From JBBQYD01 sp942493075 (GTDB lineage Bacteria; Verrucomicrobiota; Verrucomicrobiia; Limisphaerales; UBA8199): DNA of 64,000 nucleotides. The notes below the pieces were generated by a model. That model worked only from the letters and a program-made list of their open reading frames with translations, was not told the DNA's origin and made no database searches. The DNA is taken from NCBI GenBank assembly GCA_942493075.1, contig OW818681.1:2604001-2668000 (forward strand), given 5' to 3'. The position numbers were made by a program, and so were the translations under genes. Position 1 is the first letter of the stretch; the number at the start of each line of letters is the position of its first letter. Of this stretch, positions 17,369 to 27,211 are shown piece by piece.

Positions 17369-17980
17369 ATGAAAATATTGCCTCTTTTCTTAGCGGTTTT
17401 CGGTTTGGCTGGAGTTCCCGCGACCTTTGCTCAGGGCTGTTGCGGCACCGCACCCGCTCCGGCCAAACAGGCCAGCGGTGGTTGCCCTCATGGTGTTGTT
17501 GCCGCAGGTTGTGCGCATGAAGGCCATGCGGCGGGCCAGCTCCAGGGACAGACACAGGTCGCTGATCCGAAGGCGGCCTCAGCGGCAAAAGCGGCACTGC
17601 CAAAGCCTGTGCAAACGGTCTTTGAGGAATACATCAAGGTCCAGAACGGGCTGGCGGAGGACTCGATTCAAAAAGCGAAGGCTGCGGCAACAAGCTTGGT
17701 GCAGGCTTTGCGAAACGACGCCGACGATGCGCTGCCCCCGCAGATCTCTCAGCAAGCCTCTGCTCTGGCTGACGCCCGTGATCTTGCCGCCGCGCGAGCT
17801 GCGTTCAAGCCGCTAAGCGAATCCTTGATCAAATACGCAAAATCCAGCGGAGTCACCCCAGGCGCATATGTCGAGGTATATTGTTCGATGGCCAAAGCCG
17901 GATGGCTCCAAAGTGATAAGGCGGTCAAGAACCCATATTATGGCAATTCAATGCTAACCTGCGGCCAGGTGAAGGGTTGA
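17369..17980 (+). CDS. Secreted DUF3347-like copper-associated protein
   Basis: The 203-residue protein has a signal peptide (LPLFLAVFGLAGVPATFAQG) and a Cys/His-rich entry (GCCGTAP, GGCPHG, GCAHEGHA). It then has the DUF3347 helical domain, closing with the family signature VEVYCSMAKAGWLQ followed by VKNPYYGNSMLTCGQV. Members are found fused to or near CusB-type adaptors and are thought to bind copper in the periplasm. Here it stands alone, with the Met/Cys motifs YCSM and NSMLTC intact. Confidence 0.88.
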   Translation: MKILPLFLAVFGLAGVPATFAQGCCGTAPAPAKQASGGCPHGVVAAGCAHEGHAAGQLQGQTQVADPKAASAAKAALPKPVQTVFEEYIKVQNGLAEDSIQKAKAAATSLVQALRNDADDALPPQISQQASALADARDLAAARAAFKPLSESLIKYAKSSGVTPGAYVEVYCSMAKAGWLQSDKAVKNPYYGNSMLTCGQVKG

Positions 17981-18013
17981 CCAAGGTTCAAGGTTTATTG
18001 TATTCAATGGTTC

Positions 18014-18063
18014 CCCGGCTCGACGCCCCTTGGATTTCCCAGGGGCTCTGGGCCGGGTTTTTT
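18014..18063 (+). terminator. Rho-independent terminator
   Basis: An outer stem CCCGGC (18014-18019) with GCCGGG (18052-18057) encloses an inner stem GCCCCT (18025-18030) with AGGGGC (18041-18046). Six T residues follow at 18058-18063. It ends the YHS/DUF3347 transcript and lies just before the OsmC gene. Confidence 0.85.
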
Positions 18064-18076
18064 GTCGTTGCCCCAT

Positions 18077-18538
18077 ATGCCTGATCTAAAATTTACCGTA
18101 AGCGGCTCCTCAAATTCGGCCGCACGCATAACCGTCAAAGCGCGCAAGTTCACGATGATCGTCGACGAGCCCCCAGATTTGGGGGGAGACGACCACGGAG
18201 CCAACCCGGTTGAATACATTCTGGCGGGATTGGTGGGCTGCGTTAATGTGATGGCTCATGTTATTGCTGCCGAGATGGGTTTTACTATCAGCAAGCTGCA
18301 AATCGATGCCTCAGGCACTTTGAATCCCGATCGCCTTTTTGGAAAACCAACAGGAGATCGCGCTGGGTACAAACAGATTAACTTGAAGCTGAGGGTGGCG
18401 ACCGAGGCTGATGAACCAACCCTCCACCAATGGCTGGGCACCCTTCGATCCCGATGTCCTGTTTCGGATAACCTGGTGCATCCGACTCCGGTTTTAATGG
18501 AATTTGTGAATTCCTCGGTTGAGACCGTCTCGGTGTGA
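18077..18538 (+). CDS. OsmC/Ohr-family protein
   Basis: The 153-residue protein matches the OsmC fold: an N-terminal beta sheet (DLKFTVSGSSNSAARITVKA), the central helix with the first redox Cys (YILAGLVGCVNVMAH), and the C-terminal helix with the second Cys (LRSRCPVSDNLVHPT). OsmC-family proteins reduce organic hydroperoxides with these two Cys. The ATG at 18077 is chosen over a TTG at 18062, which falls inside the terminator. In this setting it may handle thiol or peroxide stress caused by copper, which is inference. Confidence 0.88.
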   Translation: MPDLKFTVSGSSNSAARITVKARKFTMIVDEPPDLGGDDHGANPVEYILAGLVGCVNVMAHVIAAEMGFTISKLQIDASGTLNPDRLFGKPTGDRAGYKQINLKLRVATEADEPTLHQWLGTLRSRCPVSDNLVHPTPVLMEFVNSSVETVSV

Positions 18539-18769
18539 CGCAATTCCGTGGGCGACTTCGGCCAAGGGTTGCTGGAGTTTAGCGGGCAAGGGACAGCACG
18601 GCGCCGCTCTCTGCGGTAAGAACGCTGTTTCCCGCCCCTATTGGTGACGGAGCGGCCCGAGGTGGGGCTGAAGGGATACAAGAAACTCTAAGGGATCGTC
18701 TCAGCCTCGGCGTATTAAGGGTAGCGGCGAGAACGTCTCGCCAAGTTGATTAAAAAACAGGAACTTAAT

Positions 18770-19249
18770 ATGAACAAATTTACACCGATCACCAGAATAA
18801 TCAGGACTACCGCCCTGGCGCTGGTTATCCTCGGCGGCGCCCTCATGGTGAACCCAGCATACGCCCAGTACAAGCCCACCGGCGACGACGGCATCACGGC
18901 GTCTCCGCGCTTACGGCAACAATTGGATGAGCGTAAAGCCCGAACGACCAAAATTGCCACCACGCCAACTATGGCTTGTGCGAAATGCAAGGACACCTGG
19001 GTTTCACAACCCATCACGGACACTAAAGGGGTTGGTTCACGCGCGATGACCGGCAATACTACAAAGCTCGTCCCGAAGCATCTCTGCGATGGATGTGGCA
19101 CGGAGTGGAAAGTTGCTGGAACCGGCAAGGCGAAGGAAATGGTTGCTACGCATACGTGTACCGAGTGTGGCTCGGACAATATGGCCTGCTGCACTGGTGT
19201 AAAACCGACTAAGGGAATGCAGAGGGTGAACGTTGCTCCCGTGAAGTAA
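18770..19249 (+). CDS. Secreted zinc-ribbon protein (paralogue 1)
   Basis: The 159-residue protein has a signal peptide ending at NPAYAQ. The mature part has three Cys pairs: MACAKCKDTW, HLCDGCGTEW and HTCTECGSDNMACC. The spacing suggests two zinc ribbons or rubredoxin-like knuckles. It is a paralogue of the gene at 26765-27211, sharing the Cys pattern and the PTKGM tail motif. No named family is certain. It is likely periplasmic and metal-binding. The ATG at 18770 follows AGGA at a suitable distance; the ATT- or ATG-type start further upstream is less likely. Confidence 0.8.
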   Translation: MNKFTPITRIIRTTALALVILGGALMVNPAYAQYKPTGDDGITASPRLRQQLDERKARTTKIATTPTMACAKCKDTWVSQPITDTKGVGSRAMTGNTTKLVPKHLCDGCGTEWKVAGTGKAKEMVATHTCTECGSDNMACCTGVKPTKGMQRVNVAPVK

Positions 19250-19333
19250 CCTGAGGCGTCTCGGGACCCAGCCCACATGACTGCGAGCGTGGATTCTTCA
19301 TATTGGCCGCAGCGTGGGTTGCTGCTTGGTTTG

Positions 19334-19372
19334 ACCAGCAGTGGCACTTTTGCAGTTACACTGCTGGTTTTA
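19334..19372 (+). terminator. Hairpin terminator candidate after the zinc-ribbon gene
   Basis: ACCAGCAGTG (19334-19343) pairs perfectly with CACTGCTGGT (19359-19368) around a 15-nt loop, followed by TTTT. It lies 85 bp after the zinc-ribbon stop. The T run is short, so termination strength is uncertain. Confidence 0.55.
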
Positions 19373-19804
19373 CGTGGTTGAAATGGTGCTCAGCCTAGAC
19401 GGCTGCCACAAACACTCTCCAGATATGTATATCTTACCATTGGCAGGGCTCGGGTTGCAGCTAAGTCATCATGCCGACGTTGCAAAGTCCCGCCTTGGAT
19501 CCACCGATATGCTTTGAGGGCAGATTCGCTCGCCTCAACGGGTGTCATGGCTTAAAACACATGGGCACGGCCGTGCATGGACCCCATTTCTTCTTCACTT
19601 CGGCCTTTCGCTCTGCCATGCCGGTGACGATCTGAGCAAGCAGATGATCCACCATTTCAATCCGGGTTCGCTCCCGTATGCGTTGCGATCTGACTCAAAG
19701 GGTTTCCATCTACGCAGGCAATCGCAGTAAACGTGAGGGATTTCACCATAAGCGGCGTATCATTGGTGGAGCACACCAAACGGCTCATGGGGAATCGCGG
19801 AATT
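19373..19804. other. Intergenic stretch before the CusCBA-like operon
   Basis: No gene is supported in this interval. It must carry the promoter of the CusC-like gene. The short open frames on both strands show no signal peptide or family motif. I found no copy of the shared copper promoter motif described at 29548, 37230 and 44062. Confidence 0.5.
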
Positions 19805-21214
19805 ATGAACAGGACGAGGGAAAGCAATTCAGTGAAAAAGACTAGTATTAAGAAGGTCGGATTTCGGGGTGGCATTGTTGTGGCTTTGCTCACAATCGTA
19901 TTGCTGGCCGGGTGTAAAGGTGTTCCCACTCGCACCGAGAGACAGGCTCGCAAAGATCTGGGGCGGGTAGAATCGGTTTATCGGCCGGAGCATGACGAAG
20001 CAAAGCTGCCTGAACTCACGACCAACGCGACTCTGCAAACTCTCCTCACCTACGCCATGCTAAACCACCCTCGGGTTAAGGCGGCTTACTACGATTATGC
20101 GGAGGCTGTGCAGAGAATTACGACCGAGCGTTCCCTGCCCGATCCGCGGCTCACTTTGGAATTGGATATCCAGGACGTCGTCATGGTGGTGATGCCTGGC
20201 CTAATGGCGGATGTGCCATGGGTAAAAAGGCTCCGAATTCAGGCCGACCAGGCGTCTGAGGAAAGCCAGGCCAAATATTTTGCATTTGAATCGGCTGTTC
20301 TTCAGGCCGCCTATGAGGTGAAGCGTCCGTACTACCAACTACGGTTTCTGACCGACCGCATCCGGATCAACCAGGAAACATTGCGCATTTTGGGAGAGAT
20401 GGAGCAAAACGCTCGTGCTCAGACTGAGGCAGGCCGTGTGACACTCCAAGACGCCTTGCGGGCACAGATTGAGCAAGAGCGACTGCGCACTGAGATCGAA
20501 AATCTCGAAGATTCGCAGCATCCTTTGATGGCTCAGCTCAAAGCTGCGTTGGGTTTACGTGCCGATCAGCCTGATCCGCCGGTGCCGCAAAGCTTTGAAT
20601 CCACTCCCCTGGATCTTACTTCGGAGCGGTTATTCGCAATCGCGCTCGAACGCAATCCCAAGCTGAAACAGATGGAAGCGGAGGTTCGTATGGCACAAAC
20701 GGGCATTCGACTGGCGCATCAGAGTAAGCTTCCCGACTTCAGTCTTGGCGCCGAGGCTGACCTGAAAGCGAATCCGACCATGTGGCGTCCGTCGATCGGG
20801 GTGACGTTGCCGATCTGGCGGGACAAAATCGCGGCTGAGATCGGCGCAGCGCAAGCACGCAAGAAGGCTGCTGAGGCCCGTTTGAGCGCCGAGCAGATCC
20901 AACTGGCCGTTGAATTTGCGGACACATCCTTCATGTATCGCGAAGCAACGAGGAATCTTAGGCTCTTAACAGACTCGTTACTCACCAAGGCTCAACAGTC
21001 GCTCGATATTGCGCGCGTCGGCTACGCGTCTGGAAAAAGCAACTTCATTGATTTGCTGGACGCCGAGAGATCGTTGCTCGAATTCCAATTGGCTGAGGTG
21101 CAAGCGCGGACCAGCCGTGAGCAAGCGCTAGCGCAGCTGTCCCTGGTTATCATTGGGCTCCATCCCCCGGAAGCTCCGATTCTGGCCAACGCCCCTGACA
21201 GCCCATCCAAATGA
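19805..21214 (+). CDS. CusC-like outer-membrane efflux lipoprotein
   Basis: The 469-residue protein has a lipoprotein signal (VVALLTIVLLAGC, Cys37) and two TolC/OEP repeats with long helices (ALRAQIEQERLRTEIENLED and ARVGYASGKSNFIDLLDAER). It should be the outer-membrane duct of the copper/silver-type pump encoded by the next two genes. I prefer the ATG at 19805, because the region from 19733 adds 24 residues with no signal-peptide character. Its stop overlaps the next start (ATGA). Confidence 0.9.
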   Translation: MNRTRESNSVKKTSIKKVGFRGGIVVALLTIVLLAGCKGVPTRTERQARKDLGRVESVYRPEHDEAKLPELTTNATLQTLLTYAMLNHPRVKAAYYDYAEAVQRITTERSLPDPRLTLELDIQDVVMVVMPGLMADVPWVKRLRIQADQASEESQAKYFAFESAVLQAAYEVKRPYYQLRFLTDRIRINQETLRILGEMEQNARAQTEAGRVTLQDALRAQIEQERLRTEIENLEDSQHPLMAQLKAALGLRADQPDPPVPQSFESTPLDLTSERLFAIALERNPKLKQMEAEVRMAQTGIRLAHQSKLPDFSLGAEADLKANPTMWRPSIGVTLPIWRDKIAAEIGAAQARKKAAEARLSAEQIQLAVEFADTSFMYREATRNLRLLTDSLLTKAQQSLDIARVGYASGKSNFIDLLDAERSLLEFQLAEVQARTSREQALAQLSLVIIGLHPPEAPILANAPDSPSK

Positions 21215-22704
21215 CACAAATTCAAAGCTTTTTCAAACTTTTAGCAAACCACCAGAATTGTATGCGTGTAAAACTTGTTACTATCGTTTTGTTGATGATT
21301 GCCGTCGCTGTTGGGGTGACGGTCACCGGCTGCTCTGAATCGGATTCTTCTGCCGGGCAGAGCGGGAAGCAGAAATACCACTGCCCAATGCATCCCACTT
21401 ACGTGAGCGACCGTCCTGGCGACTGCCCGATTTGCAACATGAAGCTGGTGCCCATCAAGGATGACAAGCAGGCCTCCAAGAAGCCGGCAGCGGCAAAAGA
21501 AGATGGCAAGATCGCCCAGGTCAAACCCGGCCAATTCTATTGCCCCATGGGAGCCGAACATATTCAAGACGCGCCAGGAGACTGCCCTATTTGCGGCATG
21601 AAACTGGTGGAGAAAAAGGAAGCTCCGGCCGGGGAACACGCGGGACATGATCAAAGCGCCACAACGCCTGCCGTTCCAGGCCGAATTAGCGTTGCCCTCT
21701 CTCCGGAAAAGCGCCAGTTAATCGGATTGACCCTCTCCAAGGTGGAAAAACGATCCCTTAGCCGCAACGTTCGTACCGCTGCTCTGGTTGAGCATGATGA
21801 AACCAAATATGCCAAAATCGCGCCTCGTTTTGCGGGTTGGGTGCGCCAGCTTCACGTCAACTACACCGGCGCACCTGTTGAAAAAGGCCAGCCTTTGTTC
21901 ACCGTCTATAGCCCGGAATTGTTCTCGACAGAGAACGAGTACCTTGTGGCCTGGCGGGCCTCGCAGCAGGTGAAAAGCAACTCGCCTGCGCAAAAGGATT
22001 CTGCAGACGCCCTGCTGGAGTCCGCGAAACTGCGGCTTTCTCTGTTTCAAATTGGCGATGAAGAAGTCCGCGAGCTCGAAAAACGCGGTAAGCCCAGTGC
22101 CGAGCTGCTCTTCCGGGCACCGTTTTCGGGCCATGTGATCGTGAAGAATGCCGTTGAAGGGGGAGCTTTCGAAGCCGGCATGTCCTTATACGAGATTGCA
22201 GACCTTTCGCATGTCTGGCTGCGGTCCTTCGTGTATGAATTTGAGATGCCACTCATCGCAGTGGGCCAGGAAGCCGAGATCAATTTCCCCTACCTGAGCA
22301 ACAAGACGTTCGAAGGTAAGGTCACCTTCATTTATCCCCACATCGAACCTCAAACACGACGAGGACAGGTTCGGCTGGAGTTGGACAACGCCGAGCACCT
22401 GATCCGCCCGGACATGTGGGCGAATGTGGAAATCAAGGCGGATACCGGCGAGCGCTTAACTGTCCCGGCGAGTGCCGTCATCAACACAGGACAACGTTTT
22501 GTGGCCTTCGTTAACGGGGCAGACGAGCACCTCGAACCAAGAGAGATCAAGATCGGGATGAAAACTGACGACTACTACGAGGTTCTTTCAGGGCTTAAAG
22601 AGGGGGAACAAGTGGTGTCCCGAGCCCTATTTCTGGTGGATTCCGAAAGCCAACTCAAAGCCGCCATCGCTGGTATGGGTGCTGCAGGCGGTCACCAGCA
22701 CTAA
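21211..22704 (+). CDS. CusB-like RND adaptor with two heavy-metal-binding domains
   Basis: The 497-residue adaptor begins with a lipobox (AVAVGVTVTGC). Two Cys/His/Met domains of the HMBD type follow: KYHCPMHPTYVSDRPGDCPI at about 55-80 and FYCPMGAEHIQDAPGDCPIC at about 110-135, each ending in a G/NMKL motif. The HlyD-type core follows (APRFAGWVRQLHVNYTGAPV, a hairpin, then FRAPFSGHVIVKNAVEGGAF). HMBDs are typical for CusB/SilB systems that export Cu(I)/Ag(I). It closes with GGHQH. The start overlaps the CusC-like stop by 4 bp; an internal ATG at 21262 would give a shorter signal peptide and is a fair alternative. Confidence 0.92.
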   Translation: MTQIQSFFKLLANHQNCMRVKLVTIVLLMIAVAVGVTVTGCSESDSSAGQSGKQKYHCPMHPTYVSDRPGDCPICNMKLVPIKDDKQASKKPAAAKEDGKIAQVKPGQFYCPMGAEHIQDAPGDCPICGMKLVEKKEAPAGEHAGHDQSATTPAVPGRISVALSPEKRQLIGLTLSKVEKRSLSRNVRTAALVEHDETKYAKIAPRFAGWVRQLHVNYTGAPVEKGQPLFTVYSPELFSTENEYLVAWRASQQVKSNSPAQKDSADALLESAKLRLSLFQIGDEEVRELEKRGKPSAELLFRAPFSGHVIVKNAVEGGAFEAGMSLYEIADLSHVWLRSFVYEFEMPLIAVGQEAEINFPYLSNKTFEGKVTFIYPHIEPQTRRGQVRLELDNAEHLIRPDMWANVEIKADTGERLTVPASAVINTGQRFVAFVNGADEHLEPREIKIGMKTDDYYEVLSGLKEGEQVVSRALFLVDSESQLKAAIAGMGAAGGHQH

Positions 22705-22728
22705 AAAGCATTTTCACGATAGAAGCGT

Positions 22729-25700
22729 ATGTCAGAACCAATACAGACTAATGCTCCCATTCCCCACAAGGACTCGATAATTGAGCGCATCATCGAATGG
22801 AGTGCACGCAACAAGTTCATGGTCTTCATGCTGGTCGGCGCCCTTTTCCTCGGCGGCCTCTACGCCATGCGAAATACGCCGTTGGATGCGTTGCCGGACT
22901 TGTCAGACGCACAGGTCATCGTTTTTACTGAATGGGAGGGGCGCAGCCCCAACCTCCTCGAAGACCAGGTCACCTATCCCATTGTCACTAAACTCATCAG
23001 CGCTCCGAATGTGCGGGTGGTGCGTGGCTACTCGTTCTTTGGTTACTCGTTTGTTTACGTTGTGTTTGAGGACGGCACGGATATCTACTGGGCGCGCTCC
23101 CGTGTTCTGGAATACATGCAGGGCCTCGCTGGCTCTCTCCCTTCGGGAGTCACGCCTACGCTCGGACCCGATGCTACCGGGGTTGGATGGGGCTTCCAAT
23201 ATGCTTTGGTCGATAAATCCGGCAAGAACGACCTCGCTGATTTGCGCTCCTTCCAGGACTGGCATTTGCGGTACTGGATTCAGAGTGTGGAAGGAGTTGC
23301 CGAGGTGGCAACGTTTGGCGGATTCCAGAAACAATACCAGGTCGAAATCGATCCCAATAAGCTGGTGGCTTATAACATTCCCCTTACGAAGATCGTGTCG
23401 TCTATCCGCAGCGCAAACAATGACGTGGGCGGACGTGAGTTGGAAAGATTCGGCACGACCTACCTGGTCCGTGGCAAGGGTTACATCCAGGATGTGGAAG
23501 CATTGCGACTCGTGGTTGTCGGCGCCGATGCGAAGGGAAACCCTGTTCTCCTCCGCGACGTAGCGAACAATATTGCCCTGGGTCCCGAGATGCGGCGGGG
23601 GGCAGGCGATTTCAATGGTGAAGGGGAGACGGTCGGGGGCGTCGTGGTTGTCCGTTACGGACAAAACGTTCTCCAGGTAATTGACCGGATAAAGACCAAG
23701 CTGGCGGAGGTCAAAAGCTCCCTTCCGCCGGGGGTTGAGATTGTGACCACATACGATCGGTCTGACTTGATCAACCGTTCGATCCGCACACTCACGCGCA
23801 CCATCGTCGAGGAATCGATTATCGTCGCGCTCGTTATCATTATATTCCTGCTCGATTTCGGTGGAGCCGCCCGAGCGATTGTGACACTGCCCATTGCGGT
23901 GGCGCTTGCATTTATTCCTATGTATATGATGGGGCTAACCGCCAACATCATGTCGTTGGCAGGCATTGCGATTTCCATTGGCGTGATCACAGACGAGGCC
24001 GTGGTCATGGTCGAGAACGTGCATAAGAAACTGGAGCACGCTCCACCTGGTCTCAACCGCCGGCAACGGCAAGAGATTATCATCATGGCGTGTAAACAAC
24101 TGGGCAAACCGTTGTTCTTCGCCTTGCTGGTGATTACCGTCAGCTTCCTGCCGGTGTTCACACTGGAAGCGCAGGAAGGCCGGTTGTTCAAGCCGCTGGC
24201 GTTCACGAAGACGTTCACCATGGCCTGGGCGGCCTTCCTATCGATCACGATCGGCCCAGCGCTCATCGTGCTGATGACCGGAGCCAAGGTAATCCCGGAG
24301 CACAAGCATCCGATCAGCCGGTTCATCCACCGCCTCTACTACCCCTGGGTCAGCGCGCTAATGCGCCGAAGGATACTTTCAATCATTATCGCTTTGGTGG
24401 CGGTGGGATCCTCAGTGCCGGTATTCATGAAACTAGGGTCGGAATTCATGCCACCCATAAATGAGGGCACCATCCTCTATATGCCCACAACGCTGCCGAC
24501 CATTTCTATTACCGAGGCGACACGTCTGATGCAGATCCAAGACCGCATCATCAAACAGTTTCCCGAAGTGATCAGCGTCCATGGGAAGGCTGGGAGGTCG
24601 GAAACAGCAACGGACCCGGCACCCCTGGAGATGTTCGAAAGCGTGGTGCAACTCAAACCCGAAAAAGATTGGCGCAAGGTTCCACAGAAGCGCTGGTATT
24701 CGAGCTGGGCTCCCGAGTGGACGCAGAAAGGATTACGCAAAATATGGCCTGATATCCGCCCGCTAAGCTGGGATGAGCTGGTCCAGGAGATGGACGACGC
24801 CCTTCAGATCCCTGGCCAGGTCAATGCCTGGACAATGCCAATTAAGGGACGCATCGACATGCTCTCAACGGGCGTTCGCACACCAATTGGAATTAAAATC
24901 TTCGGTTCGGACTTATCAGTTATCAGCAAGATCGGAGAGCACATGGAATCAGTCATGCGAGGGGTTCCTGGCACCCGAAGTGTGTTTTCTGAAAGAACCA
25001 CAGGCGGCCTGTATCTGGATATTATTCCAAACCGAGCCGAGATCGCCCGATACGGTTTGAACGTGGAGGACGTATTGTCGGTGGTGGAGACCGCCATTGG
25101 CGGTATGGCAGTGGACCGGACGATTGAGGGCCGCGAGCGTTACAGCATCAACGTGCGTTATAGCCGCGAACTGCGGGATGACCCGGAAAAACTCGAGAGT
25201 GTGCTGGTCCCAGTGGGACAGCCAGCGATGGGTGAAGGAGGCGCCGGCGACGGGGGCATGTCCTCGGAAGGCCAGGCATCCAACTCAGGGAAGCAGATCG
25301 TTCAGGTGCCGTTGGGCCAGCTAGTGAAGATCCAGACTACGAGCGGTCCACCTTTGATCAAGAACGAAGATGGAGCCCTAACTGGTTGGGTTTACGTGGA
25401 CATGACAGGGCGCGATATTGGCGGTTACGTCGCAGATGCCAAAAAGGCAGTCCACGAGAAGATTGAAAAAGCAGGCTTGCTCCCCGCCGGTTACCGGTTG
25501 GAATGGACTGGCCAATATGAATACATGCTACGAGTGAAAGAGCGCCTTAAGATCGTTGTTCCAATCACACTCATGTTGATATTTGTTCTTCTCTACATGA
25601 ATTTCAAGAGCATCCAGGAAACGTTCATCATTTTGCTCTCCATACCCTTCGCTATGACGGGCAGCATTTGGTTCCTCTGGATTATGGATTACAACCTCAG

Positions 25701-26190
25701 CATCGCGGTGTGGGTCGGCATCATCGCATTGTCCGGATTGGCAGCGCAGACGGGGACGGTGATGATCATCTACCTGGATGAGGCGTTCCACGCCTACCAG
25801 AAGGCTGGGAAGATGAGAACTCAACACGATCTGTTTGAGGCGATCACTTACGGCGCAGTGCAGCGCGTTCGGCCGAAGCTAATGACAGTGTGCATGATCA
25901 CGTTTGGCCTGGTCCCGGCATTGTGGGCGCACGGCGCAGGTGCGGAAGCGATCCAGCGTATCGCAGCGCCAATGATCGGCGGACTAATCACGTCCACGAT
26001 TCTTACACTGGAGATTGTTCCAGCGATCTATTCACTCTGGCGTGGTCGCCACGTCGAATGGATCAAGGGCCCCAAGCCGAAGAAGAAGACGTGGTCCGAA
26101 CTGAGCGAGATATTTGTAGAGATCGAAAAGAAAGAACACGAAGCCGAGTTGGCAAGACATGGTGCGCTCGTGCCCAGTGGGAACAAATAG
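22729..26190 (+). CDS. CusA/SilA-like copper/silver RND efflux permease
   Basis: The 1153-residue permease is longer than most RND pumps because of inserts near residues 820-850 and a charged C-terminal tail. It matches CusA/SilA in many stretches: SARNKFMVFMLVGALFLGGL, DAQVIVFTEWEGRSPNLLED, the TM4 relay SIGVITDEAVVMVEN, and the following VHKKLEHAPPGLNRRQRQEI. Cu(I)/Ag(I) export from the periplasm through methionine shuttles is the family function. The Gly/Ser-rich insert (GEGGAGDGGMSSEGQ) contains a Met and is unusual. It lies 24 bp after the CusB-like gene and has its full TM11-12 end. Confidence 0.94.
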   Translation: MSEPIQTNAPIPHKDSIIERIIEWSARNKFMVFMLVGALFLGGLYAMRNTPLDALPDLSDAQVIVFTEWEGRSPNLLEDQVTYPIVTKLISAPNVRVVRGYSFFGYSFVYVVFEDGTDIYWARSRVLEYMQGLAGSLPSGVTPTLGPDATGVGWGFQYALVDKSGKNDLADLRSFQDWHLRYWIQSVEGVAEVATFGGFQKQYQVEIDPNKLVAYNIPLTKIVSSIRSANNDVGGRELERFGTTYLVRGKGYIQDVEALRLVVVGADAKGNPVLLRDVANNIALGPEMRRGAGDFNGEGETVGGVVVVRYGQNVLQVIDRIKTKLAEVKSSLPPGVEIVTTYDRSDLINRSIRTLTRTIVEESIIVALVIIIFLLDFGGAARAIVTLPIAVALAFIPMYMMGLTANIMSLAGIAISIGVITDEAVVMVENVHKKLEHAPPGLNRRQRQEIIIMACKQLGKPLFFALLVITVSFLPVFTLEAQEGRLFKPLAFTKTFTMAWAAFLSITIGPALIVLMTGAKVIPEHKHPISRFIHRLYYPWVSALMRRRILSIIIALVAVGSSVPVFMKLGSEFMPPINEGTILYMPTTLPTISITEATRLMQIQDRIIKQFPEVISVHGKAGRSETATDPAPLEMFESVVQLKPEKDWRKVPQKRWYSSWAPEWTQKGLRKIWPDIRPLSWDELVQEMDDALQIPGQVNAWTMPIKGRIDMLSTGVRTPIGIKIFGSDLSVISKIGEHMESVMRGVPGTRSVFSERTTGGLYLDIIPNRAEIARYGLNVEDVLSVVETAIGGMAVDRTIEGRERYSINVRYSRELRDDPEKLESVLVPVGQPAMGEGGAGDGGMSSEGQASNSGKQIVQVPLGQLVKIQTTSGPPLIKNEDGALTGWVYVDMTGRDIGGYVADAKKAVHEKIEKAGLLPAGYRLEWTGQYEYMLRVKERLKIVVPITLMLIFVLLYMNFKSIQETFIILLSIPFAMTGSIWFLWIMDYNLSIAVWVGIIALSGLAAQTGTVMIIYLDEAFHAYQKAGKMRTQHDLFEAITYGAVQRVRPKLMTVCMITFGLVPALWAHGAGAEAIQRIAAPMIGGLITSTILTLEIVPAIYSLWRGRHVEWIKGPKPKKKTWSELSEIFVEIEKKEHEAELARHGALVPSGNK

Positions 26191-26243
26191 GCCTGGAACA
26201 AATATGGGCCCACAAAACATTCCAAGAACTCTCGATCAACAGT

Positions 26244-26495
26244 ATGAACACGAACATTGATCCTAATGTGAGGGTGTCAGAGGACGGCGAAACTTGCGTG
26301 GTTTGCGGCAAGGCGCTCAGGACCGGCGAGGCACTGGCAAGAATACATTCCGACGGCAGCAAACTACCGATTTGCTGTCCCTTGTGCCTGGATGCTTATG
26401 AACGCGATCCGAAACCCTATCTGGAGCGGCTGGCCAGGCAGGTTTTCCTGCGCGAATTGCAGCATCCGGAACCGTCCAATGGTCAGCCGCAGTGA
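26244..26495 (+). CDS. Small TRASH-like metal-binding protein
   Basis: This 83-residue cytosolic protein holds a Cys knuckle (TCVVCGKAL), then ICCPLCLDAYERDP and a helix (PYLERLARQVFLRELQ). The CxxC ... CCxxC spacing and the DAYERDPKPYLERL helix resemble TRASH/YHS-type copper modules. It follows the CusA-like gene by 53 bp and is probably its last operon member, as a metal chaperone or sensor. The ATG at 26244 is used because the frame upstream is antisense-free read-through inside the permease. Confidence 0.75.
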   Translation: MNTNIDPNVRVSEDGETCVVCGKALRTGEALARIHSDGSKLPICCPLCLDAYERDPKPYLERLARQVFLRELQHPEPSNGQPQ

Positions 26496-26580
26496 ATTGC
26501 GACCAACCGCCCTTAGGCAGCCCTGCTGCGAGCGGATCTCCGGGTCAGTAGAATACGACGAAGTCCCCGCTCGGAGGGAA

Positions 26581-26692
26581 CGTCTTCTGCTGCGTGGTGA
26601 AGCAGGACGGCGAGCCAACCAAGTGCATGGAGAAAGAGCAAATCCCACCCGGGGGGGGTTATGCCCATAGGAAAGGCGCCTCGACCGCCGTA
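26581..26692 (+). pseudogene. 3' remnant of a zinc-ribbon gene copy
   Basis: This 112-bp block closely repeats 27151-27260, the end of the intact zinc-ribbon gene plus its downstream sequence (CTTCTGCTGCGT, then GACGGCGAGCCAACCAAG in both). The 5' part of the gene is absent. It is therefore the trace of a tandem duplication or partial deletion. Confidence 0.7.
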
Positions 26693-26764
26693 CAGTACGA
26701 TCACTGATGGCGAGGATGGTGATCTCGATTCGAAGCAAACAAAAACCAGTAAAACGAACGAAGC

Positions 26765-27211
26765 ATGAAAACAAATAAGATAGTACCAGGAATCATACTT
26801 GGCATGGGAGCGGCATTCGCTTTGGCGATAGCAGCTTCGCTGCCCCTCGCAGCCCGTGCGGCCGAACCGATGAAGTCGATGAAAGGCGGGGAGATGATGA
26901 TGATGAAGCCGATCACTTCCTCCACGAACGTAGTGGACCTTAAAGACGGGGATATGGTGGCCATGGCCTGTCCCAAGTGCAAAACGGTCGCCGTGACCCA
27001 CATTAACACGGAAAAGGGTCATATCAAAACGGCTACGGTGGGCCAGAAACACCTCTGTCCGGGTTGTGAGCAAAAGTTTGTGGTCGTGGGTGAAGGCAAA
27101 AGCAAGCACGACACGATTACGCATGTCTGCAAAGACTGCGGCAGCAAGGACGCCTTCTGCTGCGTCGTGAAGAAGGACGGCGAGCCAACCAAGGGCATGG
27201 AGAAGAACTAA
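26765..27211 (+). CDS. Secreted zinc-ribbon protein (paralogue 2)
   Basis: The 148-residue protein has a signal peptide ending at ARAAEP and a Met-rich segment (MKSMKGGEMMMMKP) that could bind Cu(I). Three Cys pairs follow: MACPKCKTVAV, LCPGCEQKFVV and VCKDCGSKDAFCC. It is a paralogue of the product of 18770-19249, with the same Cys order and an EPTKGMEKN tail. It probably acts in the periplasm as a metal-binding protein. A truncated copy of its 3' end lies directly upstream. Confidence 0.8.
   Translation: MKTNKIVPGIILGMGAAFALAIAASLPLAARAAEPMKSMKGGEMMMMKPITSSTNVVDLKDGDMVAMACPKCKTVAVTHINTEKGHIKTATVGQKHLCPGCEQKFVVVGEGKSKHDTITHVCKDCGSKDAFCCVVKKDGEPTKGMEKN

Noticed and set aside
7054..26190. Naming the two RND permeases czcA and cusA outright
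   Set aside because: Family is clear, but the TM4 signatures differ from the classical forms, so the exact metal cannot be read from sequence.
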